Shown: positions 45,048 through 57,462 of the stretch, piece after piece
How positions within the stretch are numbered: the first letter of the stretch is position 1
How the letters are laid out: every line of letters starts with the position of its first letter
Assembly: GCF_014189855.1 (NCBI RefSeq)
Contig: NZ_BJFN01000010.1
Location: 22,995 to 86,994, forward strand
Direction of reading: 5' to 3'
Length of the DNA stretch: 64,000 nucleotides
Origin: Buttiauxella sp. A111
GTDB lineage: Bacteria > Pseudomonadota > Gammaproteobacteria > Enterobacterales > Enterobacteriaceae
Made by a program: the position numbers and the translations under genes
The notes under the pieces: model-generated
Told to the model about the DNA's origin: nothing
Database searches by the model: none
Seen by the model: the letters and a program-made list of their open reading frames with translations, nothing else

Positions 45048-46436
45048 GTGGATATTTCTATTTTATTCGGGATCGGTATTGCACTGGTTGGTGTTCTGAC
45101 TGGATGGTTGCTGGCGAGTTTGCGCGCAACCGGGAGGCAATCCGCACTGTATGAAGAGCAACGAGAAATCTACGGTGAACTGACTGCTGCCCGGCAGGAG
45201 TTACAGCAAAACCAGCACTGGAAAGAGGAATGCGAGCAACTCAATCGAGAATTGCGCACCCAGCTTGAGATCAAAAGTGCGCAGGAAGCGGATATCCGCG
45301 AACTTTCCACGCTTTTAGAACAAACCCGCCTTAATGCCGATGACAAACATCGCCAGATGCTTAACAGCGAGCAACGCCTGAGCGAACAATTTGAAAACCT
45401 CGCCAACCGTATTTTTGAGCAAAGTGGCCGCAAAGTTGAAGAACAAAACCGCCAAAGTTTAAATGGCTTACTCTCACCATTGCGCGAACAGCTGGATGGT
45501 TTCCGTCGCCAGGTGCAAGAGAGTTTTGGTCAGGAAGCCCGCGAGCGCCACACGCTTACTCATGAAATCCGTAGCCTTCAACAGCTGAATGCCCAAATGG
45601 CGCAAGAGGCACTGAATCTCACCAAAGCTCTGAAAGGGGATAACAAAACTCAAGGGACCTGGGGTGAGGTTGTTCTGACTCGTGTGCTGGAGGCATCTGG
45701 TTTGCGAGAGGGTTATGAATACGAAACTCAGGTCAATATTCAGCTCGAAAATAACAGCCGAATGCAGCCCGATGTCATTGTGCGTTTGCCGCAAGGCAAA
45801 GATGTCGTCATCGATGCCAAGATGACGCTGGTGGCCTATGAGCGTTATTACAACGGTGAAGATGAGCTAACTCGCGAAAGTGCGCTCAATGAGCACATTG
45901 CCAGCATGCGTAACCATATCCGCATGCTTGGCCGCAAAGACTACCAGCAATTGCCGGGGCTGCGTTCTCTGGATTATGTGTTGATGTTTATCCCCGTCGA
46001 ACCTGCGTTTTTACTGGCGATTGACCGCCAGCCTGAACTTATCAGCGAAGCACTCAAAAATAACATCATGCTGGTGAGCCCTACGACCTTGCTGGTAGCG
46101 CTACGAACCGTTGCCAATTTGTGGCGTTATGAGCATCAAAGCCGAAATGCGCAACAAATTGCCGAACGCGCCAGCCGACTGTATGACAAAATGCGCCTCT
46201 TCGTTGACGACATGTCGGCAATGGGTCAAAGCCTGGATAAAGCGCAGGATAACTATCGGCAGGCGATGAAAAAACTCTCTTCAGGCCGCGGAAATATACT
46301 CATTCAGGCAGATGCGTTTCGCAGCTTGGGGGTTGAGGTTAAACGTGAGATTAATCCCGATCTGGTCGAACAGGCCAGACTGGAAGACGAAGAGAACGCG
46401 AGTTTAGAGAACCGACATATCGTTGGTGAGCGTTAA
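45048..46436 (+). CDS. rmuC: DNA recombination protein RmuC
   Basis: RmuC limits inversion at short inverted repeats; it has a nuclease-like core related to PD-(D/E)XK enzymes. The N-terminal membrane helix is about residues 2-24, a long coiled coil spans about 35-130, then the core contains QGTWGEVVLTRVLE and VVIDAKMTLVAYERY. GTG at 45048 is chosen: AGGAG lies 5 bases upstream and MDISILFGIGIALVG aligns with E. coli. The GTG two codons earlier overlaps the Shine-Dalgarno. The length of 462 is shorter than E. coli because the variable polar tail is shorter. Confidence 0.93.
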   Translation: MDISILFGIGIALVGVLTGWLLASLRATGRQSALYEEQREIYGELTAARQELQQNQHWKEECEQLNRELRTQLEIKSAQEADIRELSTLLEQTRLNADDKHRQMLNSEQRLSEQFENLANRIFEQSGRKVEEQNRQSLNGLLSPLREQLDGFRRQVQESFGQEARERHTLTHEIRSLQQLNAQMAQEALNLTKALKGDNKTQGTWGEVVLTRVLEASGLREGYEYETQVNIQLENNSRMQPDVIVRLPQGKDVVIDAKMTLVAYERYYNGEDELTRESALNEHIASMRNHIRMLGRKDYQQLPGLRSLDYVLMFIPVEPAFLLAIDRQPELISEALKNNIMLVSPTTLLVALRTVANLWRYEHQSRNAQQIAERASRLYDKMRLFVDDMSAMGQSLDKAQDNYRQAMKKLSSGRGNILIQADAFRSLGVEVKREINPDLVEQARLEDEENASLENRHIVGER

Positions 46437-46527
46437 GCCCAGGGTAAGCTCCGGAGCTTGAAGCATAGGGCTTTGGGCCTCATTCTGTTACACTCCACAA
46501 ACATTTTTTGGACAAGCAGGCATCGAG

Positions 46528-47283
46528 ATGGTTGAAGAATCCCAGGAAACAACACACTTTGGCTTCCGCACTGTAGCGAAGGAACAGAAGGCCGATATGG
46601 TGGCCCATGTGTTCCATTCTGTGGCCGCAAAATACGACGTAATGAATGATCTGATGTCATTCGGTATCCATCGTATCTGGAAGCGATTTACCATTGATTG
46701 CAGTGGTGTTCGCCGTGGTCAGCGCGTACTGGATTTAGCGGGAGGCACCGGTGATTTGACCGCTAAGTTCTCCCGTCTGGTCGGCGAAACAGGCGAAGTG
46801 GTTCTGGCGGATATCAACGATTCAATGCTGAAAATGGGGCGTGAAAAACTGCGCAACATCGGTATTGTTGGCAACGTGAGTTATGTTCAGGCTAACGCCG
46901 AAGCTCTGCCTTTCCCTGACAATTTCTTTGATTGCATTACTATTTCTTTCGGTCTGCGCAATGTGACAGACAAAGAAAAAGCGCTGCGCTCGATGTACCG
47001 TGTTTTAAAACCGGGCGGTCGTCTGCTGGTTCTGGAATTCTCTAAACCGATTATCGAACCTCTTAGCAAAGCCTACGATGCGTACTCGTTCCATATTCTG
47101 CCGCGTATAGGTGAAATTGTTGCACAAGATGCGGAAAGCTACCGTTATCTGGCTGAATCTATCCGTATGCACCCTGATCAAGAAACGTTGAAAGCGATGA
47201 TGGAAGATGCCGGTTTTGAAAATACCACCTACTTCAATCTGACGGCTGGCGTTGTTGCGCTGCACCGTGGTTATAAATTCTGA
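46528..47283 (+). CDS. ubiE: Ubiquinone/menaquinone C-methyltransferase
   Basis: UbiE is the SAM-dependent C-methyltransferase for both ubiquinone (demethoxy-ubiquinol step) and menaquinone synthesis. The length of 251 residues is that of E. coli. The class I motif [11 protein letters not shown] lies near residues 68-78, the COQ5/UbiE signature [18 protein letters not shown] near 36-53, and [16 protein letters not shown] near 158-173. ubiJ and ubiB follow, forming the ubiE-ubiJ-ubiB operon. Confidence 0.97.
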   Translation: MVEESQETTHFGFRTVAKEQKADMVAHVFHSVAAKYDVMNDLMSFGIHRIWKRFTIDCSGVRRGQRVLDLAGGTGDLTAKFSRLVGETGEVVLADINDSMLKMGREKLRNIGIVGNVSYVQANAEALPFPDNFFDCITISFGLRNVTDKEKALRSMYRVLKPGGRLLVLEFSKPIIEPLSKAYDAYSFHILPRIGEIVAQDAESYRYLAESIRMHPDQETLKAMMEDAGFENTTYFNLTAGVVALHRGYKF

Positions 47284-47296
47284 TTGGGAACTCGTG

Positions 47297-47902
47297 ATGC
47301 CATTTACACCGCTAATGACTGCCGGAATAGAAAACCTGCTCAATACATTTCTCTGGCAAGACCGAGGCTTGAAGGCGGCACGGCAGCGCTTAGTGGGTAA
47401 GGTGTTACGTGTTGAGCTCAAAGAGTTCTCGTCGCCAATCGTTTTGGTTTTTAGCGAACAACAAATCGATGTATTAGGCCAGTGGGAAGGTGAAGCTGAT
47501 TGTCTGGTGAAGACTGGGTTTAGCACACTGCCGAAATTGCGTGACCGGCAACAGCTTACGGCACTGATTCGCAGCGGTGAATTAGAAGTTCAGGGTGATA
47601 TTCAGGTCGTCCAGAATTGGGTTGCCCTGATGGATCTTGCTGAGTTCGATCCCGCTGAATTGTTAGCGCCTTATATCGGTGATATTGCTGCTGAAGGTAT
47701 CAGCAAGGTTATTCGTGGCGGCAGTAAGTTATTGAAAAAAGGATTTTCCCGTAACCAGCAATACCTGTCAGAAGCTATTACTGAAGAGTGGAAGATGGCA
47801 CCGGGCTCGTTGGAAGTCGCATGGTTTGCTGAGGAAACGGCAGCTGTCGACCGTAAGGTCGATGCACTTATTGCGCGACTGGACAAACTGGAGAACAAAT
47901 GA
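47297..47902 (+). CDS. ubiJ: Ubiquinone biosynthesis accessory factor UbiJ
   Basis: UbiJ (YigP) has an SCP2 lipid-binding domain that binds ubiquinone intermediates and, with UbiK, supports the soluble Ubi complex. ATG 47297 gives 201 residues, as in E. coli ([15 protein letters not shown]). SCP2-like sequence covers about residues 15-120 and a C-terminal coiled coil ends [14 protein letters not shown]. In E. coli the 3' third also encodes the sRNA EsrE; the coding sequence here is conserved there, but an RNA gene cannot be shown by eye. It overlaps ubiB by 4 bp. Confidence 0.94.
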   Translation: MPFTPLMTAGIENLLNTFLWQDRGLKAARQRLVGKVLRVELKEFSSPIVLVFSEQQIDVLGQWEGEADCLVKTGFSTLPKLRDRQQLTALIRSGELEVQGDIQVVQNWVALMDLAEFDPAELLAPYIGDIAAEGISKVIRGGSKLLKKGFSRNQQYLSEAITEEWKMAPGSLEVAWFAEETAAVDRKVDALIARLDKLENK

Positions 47903-49539
47903 CGCCTGGAGAGATTCGCCGCCTCTATTTTATTATCCGCACTTTTCTTAGCTACGGTTTGGATGAACTGATCCCTCGGATCCGTATTACGTTGCCGTTA
48001 CGCATCTGGCGGCGCATGCTTTTCTGGATGCCAAATCGCCATAAAGAGAAACCTCTCGGTGAGCGGCTGCGCCTTGCACTGCAAGAGCTGGGGCCGGTCT
48101 GGATCAAGTTTGGGCAAATGCTTTCGACTCGTCGTGACCTGTTCCCGCCACAAATTGCAGACCAACTTGCGATGTTGCAAGACCGGGTTGCCCCTTTTGA
48201 TGGCGCGCTGGCTAAAAGGCAAATTGAACAATCGATGGGTGGGATCCCTATCGAAACCTGGTTTGATGATTTCGAAATACAACCGCTCGCATCAGCTTCA
48301 ATTGCCCAGGTTCATACCGCGCGCCTGAAAGAGAATGGGCGCGATGTTGTTATCAAAGTCATTCGTCCGGATATCCTGCCGATTATCAAAGCGGATATGA
48401 AACTCATCTACCGCCTTGCTCGATGGGTACCGCGATTGATGCCAGATGGTCGCCGTTTACGCCCTCTGGAAGTGGTGCGCGAGTATGAAAAGACCTTGAT
48501 TGACGAGCTTAATCTTCTGCGTGAAGCCGCCAACGCAATCCAGCTGCGCCGCAACTTTGAAGACAGCCCGATGCTCTATGTGCCGGAAGTATTCTCTGAC
48601 TACTGTAGCGAGAACATGATGGTCATGGAGCGGATCTACGGTATTCCTGTTTCTGATATCGTCATGCTTAAAGAGCAAGGCACCAACATGAAACTGTTGG
48701 CAGAACGCGGCGTACAGGTCTTCTTCACTCAGGTCTTTCGGGACAGCTTTTTCCATGCCGATATGCATCCCGGTAACATCTTTGTCAGCTACGATCACCC
48801 TGAAGATCCGCAATATATTGGAATCGACTGCGGCATTGTCGGTTCACTGAATAAAGAAGATAAGCGCTATCTGGCGGAAAACTTTATTGCCTTCTTTAAC
48901 CGTGACTATCGCAAGGTTGCGGAACTGCATGTCGATTCAGGTTGGGTACCACCGGATACCAACGTTGAAGAGTTTGAGTTCGCTATTCGCACCGTTTGTG
49001 AACCTATCTTTGAGAAACCGCTGGCAGAAATTTCCTTCGGCCATGTGCTGCTTAACCTGTTTAACACGGCACGCCGTTTTAATATGGAAGTGCAGCCGCA
49101 GCTGGTTTTACTGCAAAAAACGCTACTATACGTTGAAGGCCTTGGAAGACAGCTTTACCCACAACTAGATTTGTGGAAAACAGCCAAACCTTTCCTGGAA
49201 AGTTGGATCAAAGATCAGGTTGGTATTCCTGCGCTTATTCGCTCTTTTAAAGAAAAAGCACCGTTCTGGATAGAAAAAATGCCAGAACTACCAGAACTGA
49301 TGTACGACAGTTTGCGCCAGGGTAAACAATTACAGCAGAGTGTTGATAAAATAACGCGTGATTTGCAACGCAATCAGGTGCGTCAGGCTCAATCCCGCTA
49401 TCTGTTTGGCATTGGTGCCACGCTGCTGTTAAGCGGCACGTTATTATTGATTAGCAAACCGGAATGGCAATACCTGCCTGCAGGGCTTATGGCCGCTGGC
49501 ATTGTTGCCTGGCTGATTGGTTGGCGGCGCTCATCCTGA
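47899..49539 (+). CDS. ubiB: Ubiquinone biosynthesis atypical kinase UbiB
   Basis: UbiB is an ABC1/ADCK/COQ8-family atypical kinase/ATPase needed for ubiquinone synthesis under aerobic conditions. The 546-residue protein has the KxGQ motif ([16 protein letters not shown] near residues 72-87), the alanine-rich ASASIAQVH loop in place of a glycine-rich loop, and the DMHPGN and GIDCGIVG catalytic segments. Two C-terminal transmembrane helices (about 500-543) anchor it in the inner membrane. It shares an ATGA overlap with ubiJ. Confidence 0.96.
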   Translation: MTPGEIRRLYFIIRTFLSYGLDELIPRIRITLPLRIWRRMLFWMPNRHKEKPLGERLRLALQELGPVWIKFGQMLSTRRDLFPPQIADQLAMLQDRVAPFDGALAKRQIEQSMGGIPIETWFDDFEIQPLASASIAQVHTARLKENGRDVVIKVIRPDILPIIKADMKLIYRLARWVPRLMPDGRRLRPLEVVREYEKTLIDELNLLREAANAIQLRRNFEDSPMLYVPEVFSDYCSENMMVMERIYGIPVSDIVMLKEQGTNMKLLAERGVQVFFTQVFRDSFFHADMHPGNIFVSYDHPEDPQYIGIDCGIVGSLNKEDKRYLAENFIAFFNRDYRKVAELHVDSGWVPPDTNVEEFEFAIRTVCEPIFEKPLAEISFGHVLLNLFNTARRFNMEVQPQLVLLQKTLLYVEGLGRQLYPQLDLWKTAKPFLESWIKDQVGIPALIRSFKEKAPFWIEKMPELPELMYDSLRQGKQLQQSVDKITRDLQRNQVRQAQSRYLFGIGATLLLSGTLLLISKPEWQYLPAGLMAAGIVAWLIGWRRSS

Positions 49540-49574
49540 GCTGTTTTTAATCGTTTTTAACAGACAACGTGCGG

Positions 49575-49580
49575 TACAAT
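49575..49580 (+). promoter_or_regulatory. -10 box of the tat operon
   Basis: TACAAT lies 42 bp before tatA, in the only gene-free stretch between ubiB and tatA. No strong -35 is seen; TTTTTA lies at roughly the right distance. Confidence 0.4.
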
Positions 49581-49622
49581 AAAGACCGTTATCTATTCAT
49601 CACTGTGATTTGAGGCAACATT

Positions 49623-49883
49623 ATGGGTGGTATCAGTATTTGGCAATTGTTGATCATTGCCGTCATCGTGGTTCTGCTTTTCGGTACTAAGAAGCTGGGT
49701 TCTATCGGTTCTGATTTGGGCGCATCCATCAAAGGCTTTAAAAAAGCCATGAGCGATGATGAAGATAAAGAGAAAGATAAATCCATTCAGGATGCCGATT
49801 TCACAGCGAAAACGCTTGCAGATAAGCAACCAGGCGATGTGAAGAAAGACGAAGCTAAGAGCAACGATAAAGAGCAGGTGTAA
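49623..49883 (+). CDS. tatA: Sec-independent translocase subunit TatA
   Basis: TatA oligomerises to form the protein-conducting step of twin-arginine translocation. The 86-residue protein has one N-terminal membrane helix (about 3-20), the [14 protein letters not shown] hinge and amphipathic helix, with the conserved phenylalanine (F20 by E. coli analogy) before the hinge, and a charged tail. GAGG lies 7 bases before the ATG. tatB begins 3 bp after the stop. Confidence 0.97.
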   Translation: MGGISIWQLLIIAVIVVLLFGTKKLGSIGSDLGASIKGFKKAMSDDEDKEKDKSIQDADFTAKTLADKQPGDVKKDEAKSNDKEQV

Positions 49884-49886
49884 ACC

Positions 49887-50444
49887 GTGTTCGATATTGG
49901 TTTCAGTGAGCTGCTGCTGGTTTTTGTCATTGGTCTGATCGTTCTCGGGCCACAGCGTTTGCCTGTGGCTGTTAAAACGGTTGTCGGCTGGGTGCGCGCT
50001 TTGCGCTCTCTGGCGGCAACGGTGCAAAACGAACTGGTTCAGGAGTTGAAAATCCAGGAGCTACAAGACAGCCTGAAGAAGGTTGAAAAAGCGAGCATGG
50101 ATAACCTCACTCCAGAACTCAAAGCATCAATGGATGAACTGCGTCAGGCGGCGGAGTCGATGAAGCGTTCGTATACGCATGAACCTGAAAAGGGGAGTGA
50201 CGAGGCTCATACCATCCATAATCCACTGGTGAAAGACGCTCAGGATAGCCATGAAGGCGTGACTCCAGCAACTGCTGCACATCAGGCCAGCGCGCCTGAA
50301 GAAGCACCAGTCGTTGAAACAGAAACAGCTCCTGCCTCAGCGGCAGCAGAAGTTTCTGAAGAGTTGACTCAGCCTCAGATTAAACCCATAGCAGAGCCCG
50401 CGAAAACACCCGTTTCCTCACAACCTTCGAGTGATAAACAGTAA
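49887..50444 (+). CDS. tatB: Sec-independent translocase subunit TatB
   Basis: TatB forms the twin-arginine signal receptor with TatC. It has the conserved [20 protein letters not shown] helix with the functional Glu8, then [21 protein letters not shown]. The C-terminal half (about 115-185) is Ala, Pro and Glu rich and low complexity, which is usual and variable in this family. The length is 185 residues. The start codon is GTG at 49887. tatC begins 2 bp downstream. Confidence 0.95.
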   Translation: MFDIGFSELLLVFVIGLIVLGPQRLPVAVKTVVGWVRALRSLAATVQNELVQELKIQELQDSLKKVEKASMDNLTPELKASMDELRQAAESMKRSYTHEPEKGSDEAHTIHNPLVKDAQDSHEGVTPATAAHQASAPEEAPVVETETAPASAAAEVSEELTQPQIKPIAEPAKTPVSSQPSSDKQ

Positions 50445-50446
50445 CC

Positions 50447-51223
50447 ATGGCCGTTGAAGATACCCAACCGCTTATCAGCCATCTGATAGAGCTGCGCAAG
50501 CGACTGTTAAATAGCATTATCGCTGTGCTGGTGATTTTCCTGGCACTGGTTTACTTTGCCAATGACATCTATCAGATTGTCTCATCTCCGCTGATTAAGC
50601 AGATGCCCGTTGGGTCAACCATGATTGCCACCGACGTCGCATCTCCTTTCTTTACCCCAATTAAACTGACAATTTATGTCTCGGTGTTTTTGTCCGCGCC
50701 GGTCATTCTTTATCAAATTTGGGCGTTTATCGCGCCTGCTTTGTATAAACACGAGCGTAAACTGGTCACGCCGTTACTCATCTCCAGTTCGTTATTGTTC
50801 TATCTCGGCATTGCGTTCGCTTATTTTGTCGTTTTCCCGCTGGCCTTTGGTTTCCTGACAAAAACCGCACCGATGGGCGTGGTGGTGTCCACTGACATCG
50901 CCAAGTACCTCGATTTTGTTATGGCATTATTCATGGCATTTGGGGTGGCATTTGAAGTGCCGGTGGCGATTATTCTGCTGTGCTGGATGGGAGTCACAAC
51001 GCCGGAAGCGTTAAAGAAGAAGCGGCCTTACATTTTTGTTGGGGCTTTTATTGTCGGCATGCTGCTCACCCCGCCGGATGTCTTCTCTCAAACGCTACTG
51101 GCAATACCCATGTACTGTCTGTTTGAAATCGGTGTGTTCTTCTCCCGCTACTATGTCGGCAAAGGTCGCAGAGACATGGAAGACGTAGAAGATGACGTTG
51201 AAGAAGACAGGAACTCTAAATAA
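50447..51223 (+). CDS. tatC: Sec-independent translocase subunit TatC
   Basis: TatC is the six-span membrane core of the Tat system and binds the twin-arginine motif. The 258-residue protein shows the N-terminal [17 protein letters not shown] region that contacts the signal peptide, the LYKHERK cytoplasmic loop, and [14 protein letters not shown] with the key Glu. The C-terminus is acidic. A GC-rich hairpin without a T tract (about 51240-51256) lies before tatD. Confidence 0.97.
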   Translation: MAVEDTQPLISHLIELRKRLLNSIIAVLVIFLALVYFANDIYQIVSSPLIKQMPVGSTMIATDVASPFFTPIKLTIYVSVFLSAPVILYQIWAFIAPALYKHERKLVTPLLISSSLLFYLGIAFAYFVVFPLAFGFLTKTAPMGVVVSTDIAKYLDFVMALFMAFGVAFEVPVAIILLCWMGVTTPEALKKKRPYIFVGAFIVGMLLTPPDVFSQTLLAIPMYCLFEIGVFFSRYYVGKGRRDMEDVEDDVEEDRNSK

Positions 51224-51274
51224 GAGTCATAAAATCAGGCCGCCCTTTAGGGCGGTCGTCGTTTGGAAGACGCT

Positions 51275-52054
51275 ATGTTTGATATCGGTGTAAATCTTAC
51301 CAGCTCCCAGTTTGCTAAAGACCATGTTGATGTTGTTGCGCGTGCACAGCTTGCGGGAGTGAGCGGCATGTTGCTTACCGGAACCAATATTCACGAAAGT
51401 CAGCAAGCACTGTTACTGGCGCAACAGTACCAGGGCTGTTGGTCGACTGCGGGTGTTCATCCGCATGATGCCAGCCATTGGCAAGACGAAACCGCAGACG
51501 CTATTCGCGAACTTGCCGGCGCATCGGAAGTGGTGGCTATCGGTGAGTGTGGCCTGGATTTCAACCGTAATTTCTCAACGCCTGCTGAGCAAGAACGCGC
51601 TTTTACTGCACAACTGGCCCTTGCAGCTGACCTGATGATGCCAGTATTTTTGCACTGCCGCGAAGCGCACGAGCGCTTTATCGCTTTGCTCGACCCGTGG
51701 CTTGATAAGTTACCGGGTGTGGTTTTGCACTGCTTTACCGGAACAGAAAATGAAGTTCGTGAATGCCTTGCCAGAGGAATTTTTATCGGTGTCACTGGCT
51801 GGGTATGCGACGAGCGCCGCGGCCTTGAATTACGTGAATTGTTACCGGTTATTCCAGCGCATCAGCTGTTGTTGGAAACTGATGCCCCCTACTTGTTACC
51901 GCGGGATCTAAAACCAAAACCTGCTTCCCGACGGAACGAACCCTGTTACTTGCCTCATATCCTGGAAAAGGTGGCTGGATGGCGTGGAGAAGATCCCGCC
52001 TGGCTTGCGCAAGTAACAGATGACAATGCCCGCCGTCTTTTCCGGCTGGCTTAA
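51275..52054 (+). CDS. tatD: 3'-5' ssDNA/RNA exonuclease TatD
   Basis: TatD is a metal-dependent TIM-barrel hydrolase acting as an exonuclease in DNA repair; it is not part of the Tat translocon. The motifs [30 protein letters not shown] and [13 protein letters not shown] supply metal ligands. As in E. coli TatD, the N-terminal HxH of the wider family is replaced ([10 protein letters not shown]). ATG 51275 gives 259 residues and matches E. coli; an in-frame TTG at 51263 is less likely. hemB follows 15 bp downstream. Confidence 0.95.
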   Translation: MFDIGVNLTSSQFAKDHVDVVARAQLAGVSGMLLTGTNIHESQQALLLAQQYQGCWSTAGVHPHDASHWQDETADAIRELAGASEVVAIGECGLDFNRNFSTPAEQERAFTAQLALAADLMMPVFLHCREAHERFIALLDPWLDKLPGVVLHCFTGTENEVRECLARGIFIGVTGWVCDERRGLELRELLPVIPAHQLLLETDAPYLLPRDLKPKPASRRNEPCYLPHILEKVAGWRGEDPAWLAQVTDDNARRLFRLA

Positions 52055-53092
<1,038 letters not shown>

Positions 53093-53102
53093 GTTTTCGT
53101 TC

Positions 53103-53126
53103 CAGGGCGGAGGCTTATCCGCCCTG
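53103..53126 (+). terminator. GC-rich hairpin between convergent hemB and rfaH
   Basis: The inverted repeat CAGGGCGGA / TCCGCCCTG with a 6-nt loop sits 11 bp after hemB and 8 bp before the rfaH end. T tracts on either side are weak, so it is a plausible shared but not classical terminator. Confidence 0.55.
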
Positions 53127-53133
53127 ATTAGCT

Positions 53134-53622
53134 TTACGTCTTTTTAAAATCAGTATTTTTCACACTCTGCGTCACTTGTTTATTCAACAAATTCAGCAGC
53201 AGCATGGAGCGGGCTTCACCGTCCGGCTCGCTAAAAATAGCTTCCAAACCTTCGAATGCCCCTTCAGTGATGACCACGCGATCGCCTGCGTACGGCGTAT
53301 CGGGATCGGTGATATTTTCTGGCTGGTGGTTGACGAGCTGCTCAATGACATCACCTGGCACGGTGGCAGGAAGACTGCCGAAACGCACGAAATGGCTGAC
53401 ACCGCGGGTTGAATGAATTGTCGTTGTGTGAATGGTCTCAGGGTCAAACCGAACAAACATATAATTTGGGAACAGTGGTTCATCGACCGCAGTGCGTTTG
53501 CCTCGCACGATCTTTTCAATTTTGATCATCGGGGTGAGGCAATTCACGTCCTGACGCTCAAGATGCTCTTGCGCCCGCAGTAATTGACCCCGTTTGCAGT
53601 ACAACAGATACCAGGATTCCAT
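53134..53622 (-). CDS. rfaH: Transcription antiterminator RfaH
   Basis: RfaH is a NusG paralogue recruited at ops elements to suppress pausing and Rho termination in long LPS, capsule and haemolysin operons; its KOW domain refolds from alpha to beta. The 162-residue protein has the NGN domain ([20 protein letters not shown]) and a C-terminal KOW region ([18 protein letters not shown]). It is relevant to the organism's surface polysaccharides. It is divergent from ubiD. Confidence 0.97.
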   Translation of the reverse strand: MESWYLLYCKRGQLLRAQEHLERQDVNCLTPMIKIEKIVRGKRTAVDEPLFPNYMFVRFDPETIHTTTIHSTRGVSHFVRFGSLPATVPGDVIEQLVNHQPENITDPDTPYAGDRVVITEGAFEGLEAIFSEPDGEARSMLLLNLLNKQVTQSVKNTDFKKT

Positions 53623-53771
53623 AAGTTCTCTTTTTCCTAATCAACCCAGGAAGAATAGCAAAAGGCCGTTATTAGGGATAGACAGCACAAGTATAACCAT
53701 TCACTGATTGGTTATCAGACAAGCATTTACGCGTTATTAACAAAAATACAGCATGCAGTGCATGAAGCCCG

Positions 53772-53777
53772 TATAAT
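53772..53777 (+). promoter_or_regulatory. Perfect -10 box before ubiD
   Basis: TATAAT lies 31 bp before the ubiD ATG. A good -35 at 16-18 bp is not seen (sequence CAAAAATACAGCAT), so this may be activator dependent or simply weak. Confidence 0.45.
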
Positions 53778-53807
53778 GACCGCAAAATCCTGACTACGAT
53801 TAATTGC

Positions 53808-55292
53808 ATGAAATACCACGACCTACGCGACTTTCTGGAATTACTTGAACAACGCGGCGAGCTAAAGCGTATCGCAATGCCGGTCGATCCGTACCTGGAA
53901 ATGACGGAAATTGCCGATCGTACTTTGCGAGCGAATGGCCCGGCTCTGCTATTTGAGAACCCGAAAGGGTACGATATGCCAGTGCTGTGTAATCTGTTTG
54001 GCACTCCGAAACGCGTCGCGATGGGAATGGGGCAGGAAGATGTTTCTGCATTGCGTGAAGTCGGCAAGTTACTGGCCTTCCTGAAAGAACCTGAGCCACC
54101 GAAGGGTTTCCGCGATTTATTCGATAAACTCCCGCAGTTTAAACAAGTCCTGAATATGCCGACCAAGCGGCTGCGTAACGCCCCTTGTCAGGAAATCATT
54201 TTGGAAGGTGATGAAGTTGATTTATCGCGTATTCCTGTCATGCAATGTTGGCCTGAAGATGCAGCGCCGCTGATAACCTGGGGTTTGACGGTAACGCGTG
54301 GGCCGCATAAAGAGCGCCAGAATTTGGGCATTTATCGCCAGCAGGTTATCGGCAAAAACAAACTTATCATGCGCTGGTTATCTCATCGCGGTGGCGCGCT
54401 GGATTTCCAGGAGTGGTGTGCTGAACATCCTGGTGAGCGTTTCCCTGTTTCTGTTGCATTAGGTGCCGACCCTGCAACCATTCTTGGCGCGGTCACTCCA
54501 GTGCCAGATACCCTGTCAGAATATGCTTTTGCCGGTTTATTGCGTGGCACTAAAACCGAAGTCGTAAAGTGTATATCTAACGAGCTTGAAGTTCCTGCCA
54601 GCGCGGAAATTGTGCTGGAAGGCTATATTGAGCCGGGTGAAATGGCACCAGAAGGGCCATATGGTGACCACACGGGCTACTACAATGAAGTAGATGACTT
54701 CCCGGTATTTACCGTTACGCATATTACCCAGCGCCAGAATGCGATTTACCATTCAACGTACACCGGGCGGCCACCGGATGAACCGGCGGTTCTCGGTGTG
54801 GCACTCAATGAAGTGTTTGTGCCGATTTTGCAGAAGCAATTCCCGGAAATTGTTGATTTTTATCTGCCACCGGAAGGATGTTCCTATCGCCTTGCGGTTG
54901 TCACCATTAAGAAGCAATACGCAGGTCACGCTAAGCGCGTGATGATGGGCGTATGGTCTTTCCTGCGGCAGTTTATGTACACCAAGTTCGTCATCGTCTG
55001 CGATGACGACGTCAACGCGCGCGACTGGAACGATGTCATTTGGGCCATCACGACACGAATGGATCCTGCGCGAGATACCGTTTTGGTAGAAAATACACCA
55101 ATCGATTACCTGGATTTTGCCTCGCCGGTTTCCGGCCTTGGTTCAAAAATGGGACTGGATGCCACCAATAAATGGCCAGGGGAAACCCAACGTGAGTGGG
55201 GTCGTCCTATTAAGAAAGATGCAGAAGTATGTGCGCGTATTGATGCAATCTGGGACGAGCTGGCTATTTTCGACGACAGTAAAAACGCCTGA
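53808..55292 (+). CDS. ubiD: 3-octaprenyl-4-hydroxybenzoate decarboxylase UbiD
   Basis: UbiD is the prenylated-FMN-dependent decarboxylase of ubiquinone synthesis; UbiX supplies the cofactor. The 494-residue protein is close to the E. coli length. [25 protein letters not shown] holds prFMN-binding residues near 170-195, the catalytic Glu-Arg-Glu set falls in this region and near [22 protein letters not shown], and a conserved C-terminal domain follows. fre is the next gene, 47 bp downstream. Confidence 0.97.
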   Translation: MKYHDLRDFLELLEQRGELKRIAMPVDPYLEMTEIADRTLRANGPALLFENPKGYDMPVLCNLFGTPKRVAMGMGQEDVSALREVGKLLAFLKEPEPPKGFRDLFDKLPQFKQVLNMPTKRLRNAPCQEIILEGDEVDLSRIPVMQCWPEDAAPLITWGLTVTRGPHKERQNLGIYRQQVIGKNKLIMRWLSHRGGALDFQEWCAEHPGERFPVSVALGADPATILGAVTPVPDTLSEYAFAGLLRGTKTEVVKCISNELEVPASAEIVLEGYIEPGEMAPEGPYGDHTGYYNEVDDFPVFTVTHITQRQNAIYHSTYTGRPPDEPAVLGVALNEVFVPILQKQFPEIVDFYLPPEGCSYRLAVVTIKKQYAGHAKRVMMGVWSFLRQFMYTKFVIVCDDDVNARDWNDVIWAITTRMDPARDTVLVENTPIDYLDFASPVSGLGSKMGLDATNKWPGETQREWGRPIKKDAEVCARIDAIWDELAIFDDSKNA

Positions 55293-55339
55293 GTGGCGGA
55301 TTTTTCTGCTTTGCATTATTGACCCGACAGAGGGGAAGC

Positions 55340-56041
55340 ATGACAACCTTAAGCTGTAAAGTGACCTCGGTAGAAGCGATAACTGACACGGTCTATCGCG
55401 TTCGATTACTGCCGGAAGCGAAATTCTCCTTTCAGGCCGGGCAGTATTTGATGGTGGTGATGGATGAGCGCGATAAACGCCCGTTCTCCATGGCATCCAC
55501 GCCGAGCGACCATGAGTATATTGAACTGCACATTGGCGCATCAGAGATCAATCTGTACGCCATGGCGGTGATGGACCGTATTCTGAAAGAGAAAGAAATC
55601 GTCGTAGATATTCCGCACGGCGATGCCTGGTTGCGTGAAGACGAAGATCGTCCGTTAATTTTGATTGCGGGCGGGACTGGCTTCTCTTACGTACGTTCGA
55701 TTTTGCTGACTGCTCTTGCACGTAATCCACAACGTGAAATCGCCATTTACTGGGGCGGTCGCGAAGATAAGCATCTTTATGACTTGTCTGAGTTGGAAGC
55801 GCTGTCGGTTGTTCATCCAAACCTGCGAGTTGAAGCGGTAGTTGAGCAACCGGAAGAAGGCTGGCGCGGCCGTACTGGCACTGTGTTAACCGCAGTGATG
55901 CAGGATTATGGAACGCTTGCCGGACACGATATTTATATTGCCGGGCGTTTTGAAATGGCAAAGATTGCGCGTGACCTGTTCTGTAATGAACGTGGTGCCA
56001 GTGCTGAGCGTATGTTTGGCGATGCTTTCGCGTTTATTTAA
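55340..56041 (+). CDS. fre: NAD(P)H-flavin reductase
   Basis: Fre (UbiB in old maps, FadI in others) reduces free FMN/FAD with NAD(P)H and can activate ribonucleotide reductase and reduce ferrisiderophores. The 233-residue ferredoxin-reductase-like protein has the flavin-binding RPFSMAS motif near residues 46-52 and the nucleotide-binding [11 protein letters not shown] near 111-121. ATG 55340, preceded by AGGGGAAGC, is chosen over a Met 7 codons upstream. Confidence 0.96.
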   Translation: MTTLSCKVTSVEAITDTVYRVRLLPEAKFSFQAGQYLMVVMDERDKRPFSMASTPSDHEYIELHIGASEINLYAMAVMDRILKEKEIVVDIPHGDAWLREDEDRPLILIAGGTGFSYVRSILLTALARNPQREIAIYWGGREDKHLYDLSELEALSVVHPNLRVEAVVEQPEEGWRGRTGTVLTAVMQDYGTLAGHDIYIAGRFEMAKIARDLFCNERGASAERMFGDAFAFI

Positions 56042-56060
56042 GAGCAAACTGAACAGACAG

Positions 56061-56090
56061 GCCACCGCATAGTCGGTGGCTTTTGTTTTT
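56061..56090 (+). terminator. fre terminator
   Basis: The stem GCCACCG / CGGTGGC with loop CATAGT is followed by TTTTGTTTTT, 20 bp after the stop. Confidence 0.9.
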
Positions 56091-56114
56091 GAGCGAAACG
56101 TTAAGAAAAAGAAA

Positions 56115-56140
56115 GAAAAAACCCGCCCCTGACAGGCGGG
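56115..56140 (-). terminator. fadBA terminator
   Basis: CCCGCC / GGCGGG enclose a 7-nt loop, and on the minus strand the stem is followed by TTTTTTCTTTC. It lies beyond the ERIC element, 150 bp after the fadA stop. Confidence 0.8.
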
Positions 56141-56170
56141 AACTACAGCAACTAAACTCTTTTTCTTCGT

Positions 56171-56273
56171 CCTTGATGCCGTAGCTTTGTTGGCTGCTTT
56201 CGCTCATCCAAATCACTTACTTCAGTAAGCTCATTGGGACTCACTCATTTGCCGCCGCGCTACAGCATCAATG
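56171..56273. repeat. ERIC/IRU intergenic palindrome between fre and fadA
   Basis: The core CGCTCATCCAAATCACTTACTTCAGTAAGC... with ...TCATTGGGACTCACTC and GCCGCC matches the remembered ERIC consensus (CACCCCAGTCACTTACTTATGTAAGCTCCTGGGGATTCACTC, here cut into parts). The ends CCTTGATGCCGTAGC (56171-56185) and GCTACAGCATCAATG (56259-56273) are reverse complements at 13 of 15 positions. As RNA it would form one long imperfect hairpin in the 3' untranslated region of fadBA. Confidence 0.8.
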
Positions 56274-56289
56274 ACTTTGAAAAACGTTA

Positions 56290-57462
<1,173 letters not shown>

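Noticed and set aside
46446..46459. AAGCTCCGGAGCTT palindrome after rmuC as terminator or operator
   Set aside because: No T tract follows and no regulator with this site is known to me; may be chance.
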